Counted from the first letter of the stretch, positions 24,256 through 33,942 are shown. The stretch: DNA of 41,968 nt from an uncultured Clostridia bacterium (GCA_946493765.1 CAMMAZ010000017.1:1-41968); one strand, 5' to 3'. Made by a program: numbers and translations. Notes: generated by a model not told the origin, from the sequence alone.

Positions 24256-25639
24256 TTCTTGCACCTCCAAACAACCAAGGCTTTCTCAAGAAATTCATTT
24301 GTGAAAGGCTCTTGGTCATCAGTCTTGTCAACACAACACCGATCACGAGGTTACAAATGGCACCGATCAACAGCGTGTAACCGAAAGAATAAATGGATCC
24401 GGTAATGGATGAGTCAAACATGAACATAAAAACAGAAACGATCTTGGACCAAATGGAGGTTGGCGGCCCAAATGCCCCCATCAAAATAACCGAAACGATC
24501 AAAACGGTGACGTTACCATCCAAAATAGCGGTAAATCCGCGTTTGAATCCGAGTTTGATCGCGCCGTCAATCGTTTTGTCATTGCGAATTTCCTCGCGAA
24601 TACGTTCGGAAACAATAACATTCGCATCAACACCCATACCGATCGATAATATAATACCCGCAATACCCGGAATTGTCAAGGTAAAACTTGAAATACCGGG
24701 GAAAAATCCGGAGATACATGCAAAAATCGCTGCAATTTGGCAGGTAATGGACAGGCAGGCGACAAATCCGGGAAGCCGATATAAAAACAGCATCATCAGC
24801 AGAATGCAACCATAGGCGATCAAACCTGCAATCAACATAACATTCAAAGACTGCCGGCCAAGTGTCGGGCTGACAATATTGAGTTTAGAAGAATCTGTCG
24901 ACAGGCTGAAGGGCAAAGAACCCGCGTTGATTTTATCCGCCAGATCCTGCACCGATTCAGCGGTAAAATCGCTGCCGGTGATGATGGCGTTACCATCTGT
25001 GATTGCATTTTCAACCGTTGCGGTGGAAATGCGTTCATCATCCATATAAATGGAAATCGAACCGTTACCTGCAAGTCTTGTCGTTGCATCAGCAAACTGC
25101 GATTCACCGTAGCTTGTCAGATTCAGCGAAACAAAATAACCATATTCCGTGTTGTAATCCGCGGAAGCGCTTTCAACACCTTCCGAGCCTTCAAAAATCA
25201 CGGTTCCGGTATTATCCGTTCCTTCATAAAAAGTCAAAACAGCCATTTCACCGAGTTCCTCAACGGCAGCCGCAGGATCAAAATCCTCTTCATCTGTCTG
25301 CCAGGGAAAACGCACGATGATTTGATTGTTTGCAACATCGGAATAAACTTCATAGTCTGTGATGTTCTGGTTTGTAAGCCGAAATTTGATAATTTGTTCC
25401 GCGCTTTCCATATTATCCGCCATCTGCTCCGCACTGAGGGAATCCGCGTCCACATCGGGGGTGAACACCGCCTCAACGCCGCCTTGAATATCGATGCCCC
25501 AGCGGATATCATTGACGCCCTTTACATATACTTTCTTGACGTCTCCGAAATATGTACTGATACCGAACAGTGACAGATAGGTGAACGCAAGGATAAGTAC
25601 TGCGACAATGAAAAAGGTAGATCTTCTGGATTTTTTCAT
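24245..25639 (-). CDS. secD: Protein translocase subunit SecD
   Basis: SecDF component acting on the outer face of the translocon. The 464-aa protein has helix 1 after the basic start MKKSRRSTFFIVAVLILAFTYLSLFG and the family motif DIRWGIDIQGGVEAVF. An extracytoplasmic P1 region follows, then helices carrying IPGIAGIILSIGMGVDANVIVSERIREE (the conserved membrane motif) and AIKLGFKRGFTAILDGNVT. The ATG at 25639 is preceded by GGAGGAAAG; the in-frame TTG at 25654 is less likely. It is cotranscribed and overlaps with secF. Confidence 0.95.
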   Translation of the reverse strand: MKKSRRSTFFIVAVLILAFTYLSLFGISTYFGDVKKVYVKGVNDIRWGIDIQGGVEAVFTPDVDADSLSAEQMADNMESAEQIIKFRLTNQNITDYEVYSDVANNQIIVRFPWQTDEEDFDPAAAVEELGEMAVLTFYEGTDNTGTVIFEGSEGVESASADYNTEYGYFVSLNLTSYGESQFADATTRLAGNGSISIYMDDERISTATVENAITDGNAIITGSDFTAESVQDLADKINAGSLPFSLSTDSSKLNIVSPTLGRQSLNVMLIAGLIAYGCILLMMLFLYRLPGFVACLSITCQIAAIFACISGFFPGISSFTLTIPGIAGIILSIGMGVDANVIVSERIREEIRNDKTIDGAIKLGFKRGFTAILDGNVTVLIVSVILMGAFGPPTSIWSKIVSVFMFMFDSSITGSIYSFGYTLLIGAICNLVIGVVLTRLMTKSLSQMNFLRKPWLFGGARNGK

Positions 25640-25748
25640 TGATCTTTCCTCCAAAACAAGTTAAGTTGAGTGCTAAAAACACCAGCATTGCCTATTATAT
25701 ATTAAAACTTCATAAAAGTCAATGTCGGAAATCAAAACAAGTTGTAAA

Positions 25749-27020
25749 TTATGCCATGATTTTTTCAATGTAAGCAATGCGGGCGCAAACGGTAAACAGT
25801 TCAACGGCTGTTTGCAGTTCATGCAGAGAGGGATAAGTCGGCGCGACGCGAATATGACTGTCGTGCGGGTCATTGCCGTAAGGATAGGCGGAACCGGCAG
25901 GCGTTGTGACAAGTCCGGCGTTTTTGCACAGTTCAACGATTCGTTTTGCACAGCCGTCCGGCGCGTAGTAGCTGATAAAATAACCGCCGTTTGGATTGGT
26001 CCAGTGACCCGCACCGCAGGGGGAAAGCTCTTTTTCAAAGGTATCCAGCACACATTTGAATTTCGGACGCAAAATGGCAGCATGCTGTTTCATGATTTCC
26101 TCAATATGCGAAAAAGACTGCAAAAAGCGGACATGCCGCAGTTGATTGACCTTGTCCGGTCCGATCGTCTGAAAGGATATCCGGTATTTCATCAGGTCGA
26201 TGTTGTGGCTGGACGCACACAAAGCGCACACGCCGCTGCCCGGATGGGTGATTTTGGAGGTTGACATAAACATCAACACCATTTTTTCGGTGCCGTTTTT
26301 CACACATTCGGGGTATAAGGGCAAAAGATTGTCTTTCTGATCTTCATATAAATCGTGCACCGCATAGGCGTTGTCCCACATGATGCGAAAATCGTTAGCG
26401 GCGGGTTTTAACGCCGCGAAACGCCGCACGGTCTCGTCGGAATAGGTGATGCCGTCAGGATTCGAATATTTCGGAACACACCAAATGCCCTTGACGCACG
26501 GGTCTTTGACCAGTTCTTCCACCATGTCCATGTCGGGACCGGTGGGAGTCATCGGAACTAAAATATTTTCAATGCCAAAATATTCGGTCACGCCGAAATG
26601 CCGGTCATAGCCGGGAGAAGGGCACAGAAATTTTACTTTATCCTGCAGCACCCATGGGGTTTCGCCGTCCAGTCCGTGCGACATCGCCTGTGCGATGATG
26701 TCGAACATCATGTGCAGCGATGAATTTTCACCGATAATAATGTTATCGGCCGGACAGTCAAACAGCTGCGCAAAGATTTTTTTCATTTCCGGAATGCCGT
26801 CGATCCCGCCATAGTTCCGGCATTCGACGCCGTTTTCGGTTTTTGTGTTGCCGGGCGTGACCATGGTCAGCAGATCATTGGAAATATCCAGCTGATCGCT
26901 GCCGGGCTTTCCGCGCGACATATCCAGTTTTAAATGCATATTTAAAAACGAATCGTATTTTTCTTTGAGCGCGTTTAATTCATCTTTCAGCTGCTGTTTG
27001 TTCATTTCCGTGTATTTCAA
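25749..27020 (-). CDS. PLP-dependent aminotransferase (aspartate aminotransferase-like)
   Basis: A 423-aa fold-type I aminotransferase of the Asp_aminotransf (PF12897-like) group, related to actinobacterial AspT-type enzymes and expected to transfer amino groups from aspartate or similar substrates. Key parts are LDMSRGKPGSDQLDIS, CRNYGGIDGIPEMKK, the cofactor region MWDNAYAVHDLY and the PLP lysine Lys256 in SKITHPGSG. The start is probably TTG 27020, because GGAAGGG lies 10 nt upstream; the next ATG (27005) is 25 nt from it. Single gene, divergent from alaS. Substrate not certain. Confidence 0.85.
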   Translation of the reverse strand: MKYTEMNKQQLKDELNALKEKYDSFLNMHLKLDMSRGKPGSDQLDISNDLLTMVTPGNTKTENGVECRNYGGIDGIPEMKKIFAQLFDCPADNIIIGENSSLHMMFDIIAQAMSHGLDGETPWVLQDKVKFLCPSPGYDRHFGVTEYFGIENILVPMTPTGPDMDMVEELVKDPCVKGIWCVPKYSNPDGITYSDETVRRFAALKPAANDFRIMWDNAYAVHDLYEDQKDNLLPLYPECVKNGTEKMVLMFMSTSKITHPGSGVCALCASSHNIDLMKYRISFQTIGPDKVNQLRHVRFLQSFSHIEEIMKQHAAILRPKFKCVLDTFEKELSPCGAGHWTNPNGGYFISYYAPDGCAKRIVELCKNAGLVTTPAGSAYPYGNDPHDSHIRVAPTYPSLHELQTAVELFTVCARIAYIEKIMA

Positions 27021-27196
27021 ATGACATCAACCCTTCCAAAATTGTACACTAATAGAAATAATTTTAATATAGTTGCCGTATGATTGCAAGATAAATTTTA
27101 CACAAACAACAAAATAACATCAAAAAAGAATCTGTGGATTTTAGAGAAAACGGGGAGAAAAGGCGGAAATTATGCAAAAAAGATAGCAAAACCCGA

Positions 27197-27225
27197 TTGA
27201 CAAAATCCAAAAAGACGATTATAAT
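27197..27225 (+). promoter_or_regulatory. Consensus promoter of the alaS transcript
   Basis: TTGACA (27197-27202), 17 nt, TATAAT (27220-27225): both elements are perfect. The start near 27232 gives a leader of about 260 nt ending at alaS, which holds the T-box. Confidence 0.85.
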
Positions 27226-27267
27226 AACTTTGAAAAATCATAATGAAAATGCAATAAACGGAAAGAA

Positions 27268-27455
27268 TTTTTTGTGACTGCATCACAGAGAGTGGCGACA
27301 AGCTGGAAGCGCCGCATGTAAAACAAAATGGGCCGTTCCGTTTGCACCGCGGTGAAGAGCTGCGGCGCGTCGGCTGCGTTAAAGGCTTTTGAATGAGTGG
27401 CGTTGAATGCGCAATGCGGGTGGTACCACGGTCTTTGATCGTCCCGTTTGTGTGT
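27268..27455 (+). promoter_or_regulatory. T-box riboswitch leader (predicted tRNA-Ala)
   Basis: Senses uncharged tRNA and controls alaS. The leader has the stem I motif CAGAGAGTGGCG (27286-27297) and the T-box sequence GGTGGTACCACGG (27419-27431), which pairs with the tRNA 3' end, followed by GATCGTCCCG. An eight-T run lies at 27464-27471, but a clear terminator stem before it could not be drawn by eye. The specifier is expected to be an alanine codon because of the downstream gene; GCT or GCG triplets occur on the 3' side of stem I, but the exact one is not resolved. Confidence 0.88.
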
Positions 27456-27491
27456 TTGGCGTATTTTTTTTACAAGGAGAGTAAAACGAAA

Positions 27492-30125
27492 ATGGAATGG
27501 ACAGGACTCAACGAGCTCAGAGAGAAATATTTAAGTTTTTTTGAATCAAAAGGACATCTGCGCCTGAAAAGCTTTCCACTGGTGCCGCATAATGACAACA
27601 GTCTGCTGCTCATTAATTCCGGCATGGCGCCGATGAAAAAATATTTTACCGGGGAGGTCACCCCGCCGCGCAAACGGGTAACGACCTGCCAGAAATGCAT
27701 TCGCACACCGGATATTGAATGCGTCGGCAAAACCGCGCGGCATGGCACCTATTTTGAAATGCTTGGAAACTTCTCCTTTGGAGACTATTTTAAAAAGGAA
27801 GCAACCGCGTGGGCGTGGGAATTTTGCACACAGGTATTAAAACTTCCGGTAGACCGGCTGTGGGTTTCCATTTATGAAAACGACGACGAAGCGTTTGACA
27901 TCTGGACAAAACAGGTCGGCGTCGCACCGGATCGGATCGTGCGGCTCGGCAAGGAAGACAATTTCTGGGAGCATGGTTCCGGCCCCTGCGGCCCCTGTTC
28001 GGAAATCTATTTTGACCGCGGCGAGCAGTATGGCTGCGGCAAACCCGACTGCGGCGTCGGCTGCGAATGCGACCGCTATGTGGAGTTCTGGAACCTGGTG
28101 TTCACCCAGTTTGACAACGACGGCAACGGCAACTACACGCCGCTGGACCATCCCAACATCGATACCGGTATGGGGCTTGAACGGCTTGCCTGTATCATGC
28201 AGGGGGTCAATAATATTTTTGAAGTGGATACCGTGCAGAATATCATGAAGCATGTTTCCAAAATCGCGGGCGTGCATTATGGGGACAATGAAAAGACGGA
28301 TGTTTCCCTGCGCGTCATCACCGATCATATCCGTTCGACGACCTTCATGGTCGGCGACGGCGTTATGCCCTCCAACGAAGGAAGAGGCTATGTCCTGCGC
28401 AGACTGCTGCGCCGCGCGGCACGGCACGGACGGCTGCTCGGCATCAAGGGTGCGTTTTTATCGGAAGTGTGCGACACGGTGATTCATGAAAACGAATCCG
28501 CATATCCTGAACTGAAAGAAAAACGCGATTTTATCAAAAAGCTGATTTTAAATGAAGAGGAAGCGTTTAATAAAACCATCGATCAGGGTTTGGCGCTGTT
28601 GCATGAATTTATCGACAAAATGGAAGAGAAGGTCATGCCGGGCGAAACTGCGTTTAAACTGTATGACACGTTCGGTTTCCCACTGGATTTAACAAAGGAT
28701 ATTCTGGAAGAACAGGGAATCAGTGTGAATGAATCGGAATTCATGGAACTGATGAAACAGCAGCGCGAACGCGCAAGAAATGCCCGGAAAGCGGCGGACG
28801 CGGAAAGCTGGGCGTCGGACGGCATGCAGCTGCACGTCGCACCGACTGCGTTTTTGGGCTATGAACAGCTCGAATGCGACGGCGAAGTGCTTGCCATCAT
28901 CGCCGAGGGCGAACAGACAAGCGAAATCACCGCCGGTGAAAAAGCGATCGTTGTTTTGGATCAAACGGTGTTTTATGCGCAAAGCGGCGGTCAGGTCGGC
29001 GATACCGGCGTGCTCACAGCTGACGGCGCGGTATTCCGTGTGGAGGATACCTCTAAAACGGCGGATGGTATTTATCTGCATAAAGGCGTTGTAGCGGACG
29101 GTAAGATCACCGCAGGTATGCGGCTGCATGCGCAGGTAGACAAAGAGCCGCGTCTTTCCATCATGCGCAACCACACCGCAGCGCATCTTTTGCAAAATGC
29201 GCTGCGAAAGGTGCTCGGTAACCACGTCGAGCAGGCAGGCCAGCTGGTCGATGCGCAGCGGGTGCGATTCGACTTCACCCACTTTTCCGCCGTGACACCG
29301 GAGGAACTCTTGCAGGTCGAGAAAATCGTCAATGATGAAATTTTGGCGGATATTCCTGTGACAATGCGCGAAATGCCGATCGAAGAAGCTAAAAAACTTG
29401 GCGCAATGGCGCTGTTCGGCGAAAAATATGGCGACATCGTCCGCGTCGTCACTGCTGGGGATTCTATTGAATTCTGCGGCGGTACCCACGTTTCCGCCAC
29501 CGGCAAACTGGGACTTTTCCACATTGTTTCGGAAGGCTCTGTCGCGTCGGGCGTGCGCCGTATTGAAGCGGTAACGGGACTTGGCGTGCTGGAATATATG
29601 ATGGCGCAGAAAATCGTGATCGAAAAGGCGTGCGCCGCTTTTAAGGCGGGCAATCCGAACGAGCTGGTGCAGAAAGTCGAACAGGCGGTGACCCAGTTAA
29701 AAGAAAAAGAACAGGAACTCAAAACCTTGCATGAAAAACTGGCGGCACAAAAAGCAAAAGACATGCTGTCACAGGCGAAAGATATCGGCGGCGTGAAACT
29801 CATTGCGGTTGCGACAACGAATCTTGCACCGGACGCATTGCGCCAGATGTGCGATCAGTTTAAAGCGGCGGTTCCGAACATCGTTGCAGTCATCGCCGGC
29901 ATGCAGGAGGAGAAAGGCACCGTCACATTTGCGGCCTGCTGCGGCAAAGAAGCGGTAAAAATGGGCGCGCATGCGGGAAATCTTGTTCGTGAGGTCGCAA
30001 AAATTGCCGGCGGTTCCGGCGGCGGCCGTCCGGACAGCGCAATGGCCGGCGGCAAGGATCTGACGAAAGTAGACGAAGCACTGTTAAAGGTGGACGACAT
30101 TCTGTCCGCCCAGTTGAACAAATAA
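27492..30125 (+). CDS. alaS: Alanyl-tRNA synthetase
   Basis: Class II aminoacyl-tRNA synthetase that charges tRNA-Ala and edits Ser/Gly mischarging. The 877-aa length is normal. The catalytic domain opens with LREKYLSFFESKGH and GMAPMKKYFTG and includes KCIRTPDIECVGKTARHGTYFEMLGNFSFGDYF. The editing domain has HTAAHLLQNALRKVLG and CGGTHVSATG (zinc-binding His and Cys). The C-terminal oligomerisation domain ends with GGSGGGRPDSAMAGG. The ATG at 27492 follows AAGGAG. T-box controlled, and the first gene of a run continuing to lysA. Confidence 0.98.
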   Translation: MEWTGLNELREKYLSFFESKGHLRLKSFPLVPHNDNSLLLINSGMAPMKKYFTGEVTPPRKRVTTCQKCIRTPDIECVGKTARHGTYFEMLGNFSFGDYFKKEATAWAWEFCTQVLKLPVDRLWVSIYENDDEAFDIWTKQVGVAPDRIVRLGKEDNFWEHGSGPCGPCSEIYFDRGEQYGCGKPDCGVGCECDRYVEFWNLVFTQFDNDGNGNYTPLDHPNIDTGMGLERLACIMQGVNNIFEVDTVQNIMKHVSKIAGVHYGDNEKTDVSLRVITDHIRSTTFMVGDGVMPSNEGRGYVLRRLLRRAARHGRLLGIKGAFLSEVCDTVIHENESAYPELKEKRDFIKKLILNEEEAFNKTIDQGLALLHEFIDKMEEKVMPGETAFKLYDTFGFPLDLTKDILEEQGISVNESEFMELMKQQRERARNARKAADAESWASDGMQLHVAPTAFLGYEQLECDGEVLAIIAEGEQTSEITAGEKAIVVLDQTVFYAQSGGQVGDTGVLTADGAVFRVEDTSKTADGIYLHKGVVADGKITAGMRLHAQVDKEPRLSIMRNHTAAHLLQNALRKVLGNHVEQAGQLVDAQRVRFDFTHFSAVTPEELLQVEKIVNDEILADIPVTMREMPIEEAKKLGAMALFGEKYGDIVRVVTAGDSIEFCGGTHVSATGKLGLFHIVSEGSVASGVRRIEAVTGLGVLEYMMAQKIVIEKACAAFKAGNPNELVQKVEQAVTQLKEKEQELKTLHEKLAAQKAKDMLSQAKDIGGVKLIAVATTNLAPDALRQMCDQFKAAVPNIVAVIAGMQEEKGTVTFAACCGKEAVKMGAHAGNLVREVAKIAGGSGGGRPDSAMAGGKDLTKVDEALLKVDDILSAQLNK

Positions 30126-30138
30126 GGAGCGATGAAAA

Positions 30139-30480
30139 ATGGATTGTTTATTCTGCAAGATCGTGAGCGGGGAGATCCCGTCCAAAAAAGTGTATGAAAC
30201 AGAGGATGTTTATGCGTTTTACGACATCAATCCCCAGGCGCCGTTCCATGCGGTGATCATCCCGAAAAAACATGTTGCAGCCAGTGCTGCCCAGATCAAT
30301 GCGGATAACAGCGGCTGCGTTGCGAAAATTTTTGAAGCGGCGGCGCAGATCGCAAAAGAAAACGGATTGGACAAAGGCTTTCGCATCGTGACCAACTGCG
30401 GGGAATACGGTTGCCAGTCGGTGCCGCATCTGCATTTTCATCTGCTCTCCGGCAAACAGCTGGATGAAAAAATGTGCTGA
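30139..30480 (+). CDS. HIT family hydrolase (histidine triad, Hint-like)
   Basis: Nucleotide-binding hydrolase of the HIT family, 113 aa, cleaving nucleoside phosphoramidates or similar adenylated compounds. The N-terminus CLFCKIVSGEIPSKKVYE is typical of Hint proteins, and the HxHxH triad is HLHFHLLSG near residue 98. AAGGAG precedes the start, 13 nt after alaS. Pairing with alaS is plausible, because Hint enzymes can hydrolyse aminoacyl adenylates, but this link is inference. Confidence 0.93.
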   Translation: MDCLFCKIVSGEIPSKKVYETEDVYAFYDINPQAPFHAVIIPKKHVAASAAQINADNSGCVAKIFEAAAQIAKENGLDKGFRIVTNCGEYGCQSVPHLHFHLLSGKQLDEKMC

Positions 30481-30539
30481 AAGCGGCTGTTCGCTCCGAC
30501 CAATATATATATGTAAACCGGAAAGGATTTGATTTTAAA

Positions 30540-31094
30540 TTGAAAACCTATCGAATGACGATCGCGGGACTCACGCGCGACCTGCCGGTGTTTCCCATCA
30601 ACGACAAAATTTCCATTGCGGCGTTTATATTGTTTGGCGACGCGGAAATGACGGTCGCCTGTGCCCGCGACCTGTTAAAAAAGGTGCCGGATTTTGATAT
30701 TATCATCACGCCGGAAGCCAAAAGCATTCCATTAGCGCATGAAATGTCCCGCCAAAGCGGCAAAAAGTATATCGTTGCAAGAAAACGGGAAAAACTTTAC
30801 ATGGGAAAACCTTTTTCCGTGGAGGTGCAATCCATCACAACGCAGGGGACGCAAAAACTCTTTTTGAGCGAATATGAAGCCCCGTTGATGGCGGGAAAAC
30901 GCGTGTTGATCGTGGACGACGTGATCAGCACCGGCGCGTCGCTCACTGCGGTGGAGGAACTGGTGAAAAAGGCGGGCGGCAATATCGTCGGCTGCTGTTC
31001 GGTTTTGGCGGAAGGCGAAGCGGCCGACCGCGGCGATATCATCTTCCTGGAACCCTTGCCGCTGCTCGAAAACGACGGAGAAACAACAAAATGA
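30540..31094 (+). CDS. Phosphoribosyltransferase family protein (adenine PRTase-like)
   Basis: A 184-aa PRPP-binding protein of the Apt/Xpt/PurR-C-terminal type. The PRPP loop is RVLIVDDVISTGASLTAVEELV. Other conserved parts are AGLTRDLPVFPINDKISIAAFILFGD, ITPEAKSIPLAHEMSR, YIVARKREKLYM and EVQSITTQGTQKLFL. The start is set at TTG 30540, which gives MKTYRMTIAGLTRDLP, matching the family's usual N-terminus, with AAAGGA upstream; a GTG at 30474 overlapping the HIT gene would add 22 residues unlike the family. Purine salvage is likely; the exact base is not certain. Confidence 0.8.
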   Translation: MKTYRMTIAGLTRDLPVFPINDKISIAAFILFGDAEMTVACARDLLKKVPDFDIIITPEAKSIPLAHEMSRQSGKKYIVARKREKLYMGKPFSVEVQSITTQGTQKLFLSEYEAPLMAGKRVLIVDDVISTGASLTAVEELVKKAGGNIVGCCSVLAEGEAADRGDIIFLEPLPLLENDGETTK

Positions 31095-31675
31095 ATTTGA
31101 ACAAAGCTTTTTTCCATGCGGCCTACGGCACGGCAAAACAGCTGCCGCAGTCCGATCTGCCGGAAATCGCCTTTTCCGGTCGGTCGAATGTCGGCAAGTC
31201 GTCGCTGATCAACAAGATTTTCAACCGTAAGGCGCTGGCAAAAGTCAGTTCCACGCCGGGGAAAACGGCGACCGTCAATTTTTATGATGTCGACGGCGCT
31301 TATATCGTCGATCTTCCGGGCTACGGTTATGCCAAGGTGTCCGGCAGCGAACAAAAGCGCTGGGCGGATTTGATGGACGGGTATTTCAGCGGAAAGCGGA
31401 ACATCCGGCTTGTCGTGCAGCTGATCGATATGCGGCACAGCCCGACAAAACTGGATATGCAAATGCTTGACTATCTTGAGCAGTTGGGCTATAATTTTGT
31501 TATCGCTTTGACAAAAAGCGACAAATTAAATCAAACGGAAACCAAAAAGCGGCTGGCGGCATTGGAGGAGGAACTCTCCTTTTTGCGGCAAAAGCCGGAA
31601 TGCTTTCCTGTTTCTTCTTTGAAAGGAACAGGCATTGAGGCATTAAAGGAAAAAATCCAACAAACCATCGATTGA
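31091..31675 (+). CDS. engB: Ribosome biogenesis GTPase EngB/YsxC
   Basis: Essential GTPase that helps assemble the 50S subunit, 194 aa. G motifs in order: G1 SGRSNVGKSSLINK, G2 SSTPGKTATVNF, G3 VDLPGYGYAKV, G4 LTKSDKL. The ATG overlaps the upstream stop by 4 nt (ATGA), so translation is coupled. The order PRTase-engB-lysA looks like convenience clustering. Confidence 0.96.
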   Translation: MNLNKAFFHAAYGTAKQLPQSDLPEIAFSGRSNVGKSSLINKIFNRKALAKVSSTPGKTATVNFYDVDGAYIVDLPGYGYAKVSGSEQKRWADLMDGYFSGKRNIRLVVQLIDMRHSPTKLDMQMLDYLEQLGYNFVIALTKSDKLNQTETKKRLAALEEELSFLRQKPECFPVSSLKGTGIEALKEKIQQTID

Positions 31676-31686
31676 AAGGAAGTCAT

Positions 31687-32979
31687 ATGTTTACCGCAGA
31701 TTATCTGAATGTAAAAAACGGGCATTTGTGCGCAGGGGAATGCGACACCGTCGAGCTTGCCAAAACACACGGCACCCCGCTGTATGTCATGGATGAGGAC
31801 ACCGTGCGCAAAAATTGCCGGATGTTTAAAACCTGCATGGAAAAGAACTATCAAAACGCATTGGTGCTGTTTGCCAGCAAAGCGCTCAATTGTTTGGAAA
31901 TGTGCCGGATCGCAAATGAAGAAGGCTTGGGACTCGACGTTGTCTCCGGCGGTGAGATCTACACCGCGCTCAAAGCCGGTTTCCCGGCCGACCGCATGTT
32001 TTTCCACGGCAACAATAAAACGAGAGATGAGTTGTGTCTTGCGCTGGACAATCACATCGGCACCATTGTGGTGGATAACCTTTTTGAACTCGAAGAATTA
32101 AATGAACTGTGCGGCGAAAAAGGGGTTAAGGCAAATATCATGTTTCGCATCAAACCGGGAATCGACGCGCACACCCATGATTTTATCCGTACCGGACAGA
32201 TCGATTCCAAATTCGGGCTTGCACTGGAAAACGGCGAAGCGCTGGAGGCCGTGAAAGAAGCGGTCAAACTGCCGAATGTGACCTTGACCGGCCTGCACTG
32301 CCATATCGGGTCGCAGATTTTTGGCGACGAACCGTTCAAAGAGGCGGCAAAAGTTATGCTGCGGTTTTATAAACAGTTAAAGGACGAGCTGGGATTGGAA
32401 CTTGCGGATTTGAATCTCGGCGGCGGTTTTGGCATCAAGTATCTGGAATCGGATCAACCGATGGCTTATGATGCATTTATGGCGCAGGTCGCGGTCATTG
32501 TGCATGATTTCTGCAAACAAAACGGACTGTGTGAGCCCCGCATTTTGATCGAGCCGGGCCGGAGTATCGTCGGTGCGGCAGGTATTACATTGTATACCGT
32601 CGGCGCGGTCAAGGAAATCAAGAATGTGCGCAATTACGTCACGATCGACGGCGGCATGTGCGATAATCCGCGCTATGCGCTGTATCAGTCGGCCTATACC
32701 GTTGTCAACGCTTCCCAAGCGGACAAGCCTGCGGACTACACTGCGACGATCGCCGGCAAATGCTGTGAAAGCGGCGACCTGATCGGGGAAAACATAAAAA
32801 TCGCAAAGCCGGACAAAGGCGATATTCTGGCGGTTTTGTCCACCGGCGCTTATAACTATTCCATGGCGTCGAACTATAACCGCAATCCACGCGCGGAAAT
32901 GGTCATGGTAAAAGACGGCAAGGCGCGGACGATCATCAAAAGAGAATCCTATGAAGATTTAATCAGAAATGATATTTAG
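31687..32979 (+). CDS. lysA: Diaminopimelate decarboxylase
   Basis: Last enzyme of lysine synthesis, decarboxylating meso-diaminopimelate; fold-type III PLP enzyme of 430 aa. PLP lysine Lys65 is in LFASKALN. Other signatures are GLHCHIGSQI, LNLGGGFGIKY, LIEPGRSIVGAAG and the substrate-binding CCESGDLIGENI. ATG 31687 has an AAAGGAAG SD about 5 nt upstream; the in-frame TTG at 31672 overlaps engB and is less likely. It is the last gene of the alaS run, followed by a terminator. No lysine riboswitch is seen. Confidence 0.95.
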   Translation: MFTADYLNVKNGHLCAGECDTVELAKTHGTPLYVMDEDTVRKNCRMFKTCMEKNYQNALVLFASKALNCLEMCRIANEEGLGLDVVSGGEIYTALKAGFPADRMFFHGNNKTRDELCLALDNHIGTIVVDNLFELEELNELCGEKGVKANIMFRIKPGIDAHTHDFIRTGQIDSKFGLALENGEALEAVKEAVKLPNVTLTGLHCHIGSQIFGDEPFKEAAKVMLRFYKQLKDELGLELADLNLGGGFGIKYLESDQPMAYDAFMAQVAVIVHDFCKQNGLCEPRILIEPGRSIVGAAGITLYTVGAVKEIKNVRNYVTIDGGMCDNPRYALYQSAYTVVNASQADKPADYTATIAGKCCESGDLIGENIKIAKPDKGDILAVLSTGAYNYSMASNYNRNPRAEMVMVKDGKARTIIKRESYEDLIRNDI

Positions 32980-32999
32980 TTTTCTTTCAGATGTTTTTT

Positions 33000-33036
33000 A
33001 AAAGGCAGGATGAATGAAATTCATCCTGCCTTTTGT
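33000..33036. terminator. Bidirectional terminator between lysA and the AraC gene
   Basis: A perfect 16-bp stem (33000-33015 with 33019-33034; core GGCAGGATGAAT), with AAAA and TTTT at the ends. Confidence 0.85.
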
Positions 33037-33066
33037 TATGCATGTAACCGGGCATGCGTATTGCAT

Positions 33067-33867
33067 TCACAAACGGTATTGCATTTTTTGTCTGTATGCT
33101 TTGGGCGTGATACCGCAGAATTTTTTAAAACAGCTGCAAAAATAAGATTGTGTGGAAAAACCGGTTTGTTCCGCGATTTGAGCGAGCGAAAAAGATTGCA
33201 TATTCAGCATCTTTTTTGCGGCGGCAATACGCAGTTGGTTCAGATATTGATTCGGTGTGATACCGGTGGCGGCAAGAAACCGTTTGTGAAAATGCGATGT
33301 ACTGCTGTTGCAGTATCTGGCGATATCCTCTACGCGAATGGGTTTATCATAATTTTTTATCATAAAATCCATTGCAAGTTCTATGATAGCATCATTTTTT
33401 TGATAAGATGTACGGTTTGGATAACCGGAAAAGGAAATCGTGTTGATCGCACATAAAAGCGAAAGGACATTGCGGGCTTGCTGTATTAGCATTCCCAGCG
33501 TGTCGAGGGGAAAAAGCAGTTGAGAGGATGAAAAATAACCGCGCAGCTTTTCGTAGTGATCACCGTCGATAAATGCCGGTAATTTGTTCAACAGCGAAAG
33601 GATTGCGGGATCGTTCGTTGTGAAATGAATAAAAAAGCAGCGGAAAGGCAACCGGCTGTTCCGGATCATGCCCGGTTTTGCGATCAAGAGATTCCCGCGT
33701 TTTATTTCATGCGGCACACCGTCAATAAACGATGTGCCGCTATTGGTTTCAAACAGCTCGATCTCAAATGCAGTGACCGATCTCTTGGGAGATAGCAGAT
33801 TATCCGGATATTCCTTTTGACTGTCAAACACCCCGGACGCTGTGACAATGGGAAGATTCGTTTGCAT
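33067..33867 (-). CDS. AraC family transcriptional regulator
   Basis: A 266-aa regulator with an N-terminal cupin-like sensing domain (SFIDGVPHEIKRGNLLIAKPGMIRNSRLPF) and a C-terminal double HTH (IRVEDIARYCNSSTSHFHKRFLAATGITPNQYLNQLRIAAAKKMLN, then SLAQIAEQTGFSTQSYFCSCFKKFCGITPKAYRQ). Start 33867 is preferred over 33873 because GGAGG lies 8 nt from the former and directly against the latter. It is divergent from the glycosidase operon, which it probably activates in response to a sugar. Confidence 0.92.
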   Translation of the reverse strand: MQTNLPIVTASGVFDSQKEYPDNLLSPKRSVTAFEIELFETNSGTSFIDGVPHEIKRGNLLIAKPGMIRNSRLPFRCFFIHFTTNDPAILSLLNKLPAFIDGDHYEKLRGYFSSSQLLFPLDTLGMLIQQARNVLSLLCAINTISFSGYPNRTSYQKNDAIIELAMDFMIKNYDKPIRVEDIARYCNSSTSHFHKRFLAATGITPNQYLNQLRIAAAKKMLNMQSFSLAQIAEQTGFSTQSYFCSCFKKFCGITPKAYRQKMQYRL

Positions 33868-33942
33868 CGCCATTCCTCCGTAAAAAATAGAAAATTGAAA
33901 AAACAAAATAGAAAAACGAAACAAATCCGCGAAAGCTATGAT

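Noticed and set aside
27273..27287. TGTGACTGCATCACA, similar to the Crp/Fnr-type palindrome at trxA
   Set aside because: It lies about 40 nt downstream of a perfect promoter and runs directly into the T-box stem I motif, so it is best explained as leader RNA structure rather than an activator site.
28689..29522. Long open frame on the minus strand inside alaS
   Set aside because: It is antisense to highly conserved AlaS coding sequence, has no recognisable domain and no SD; a GC-bias shadow.
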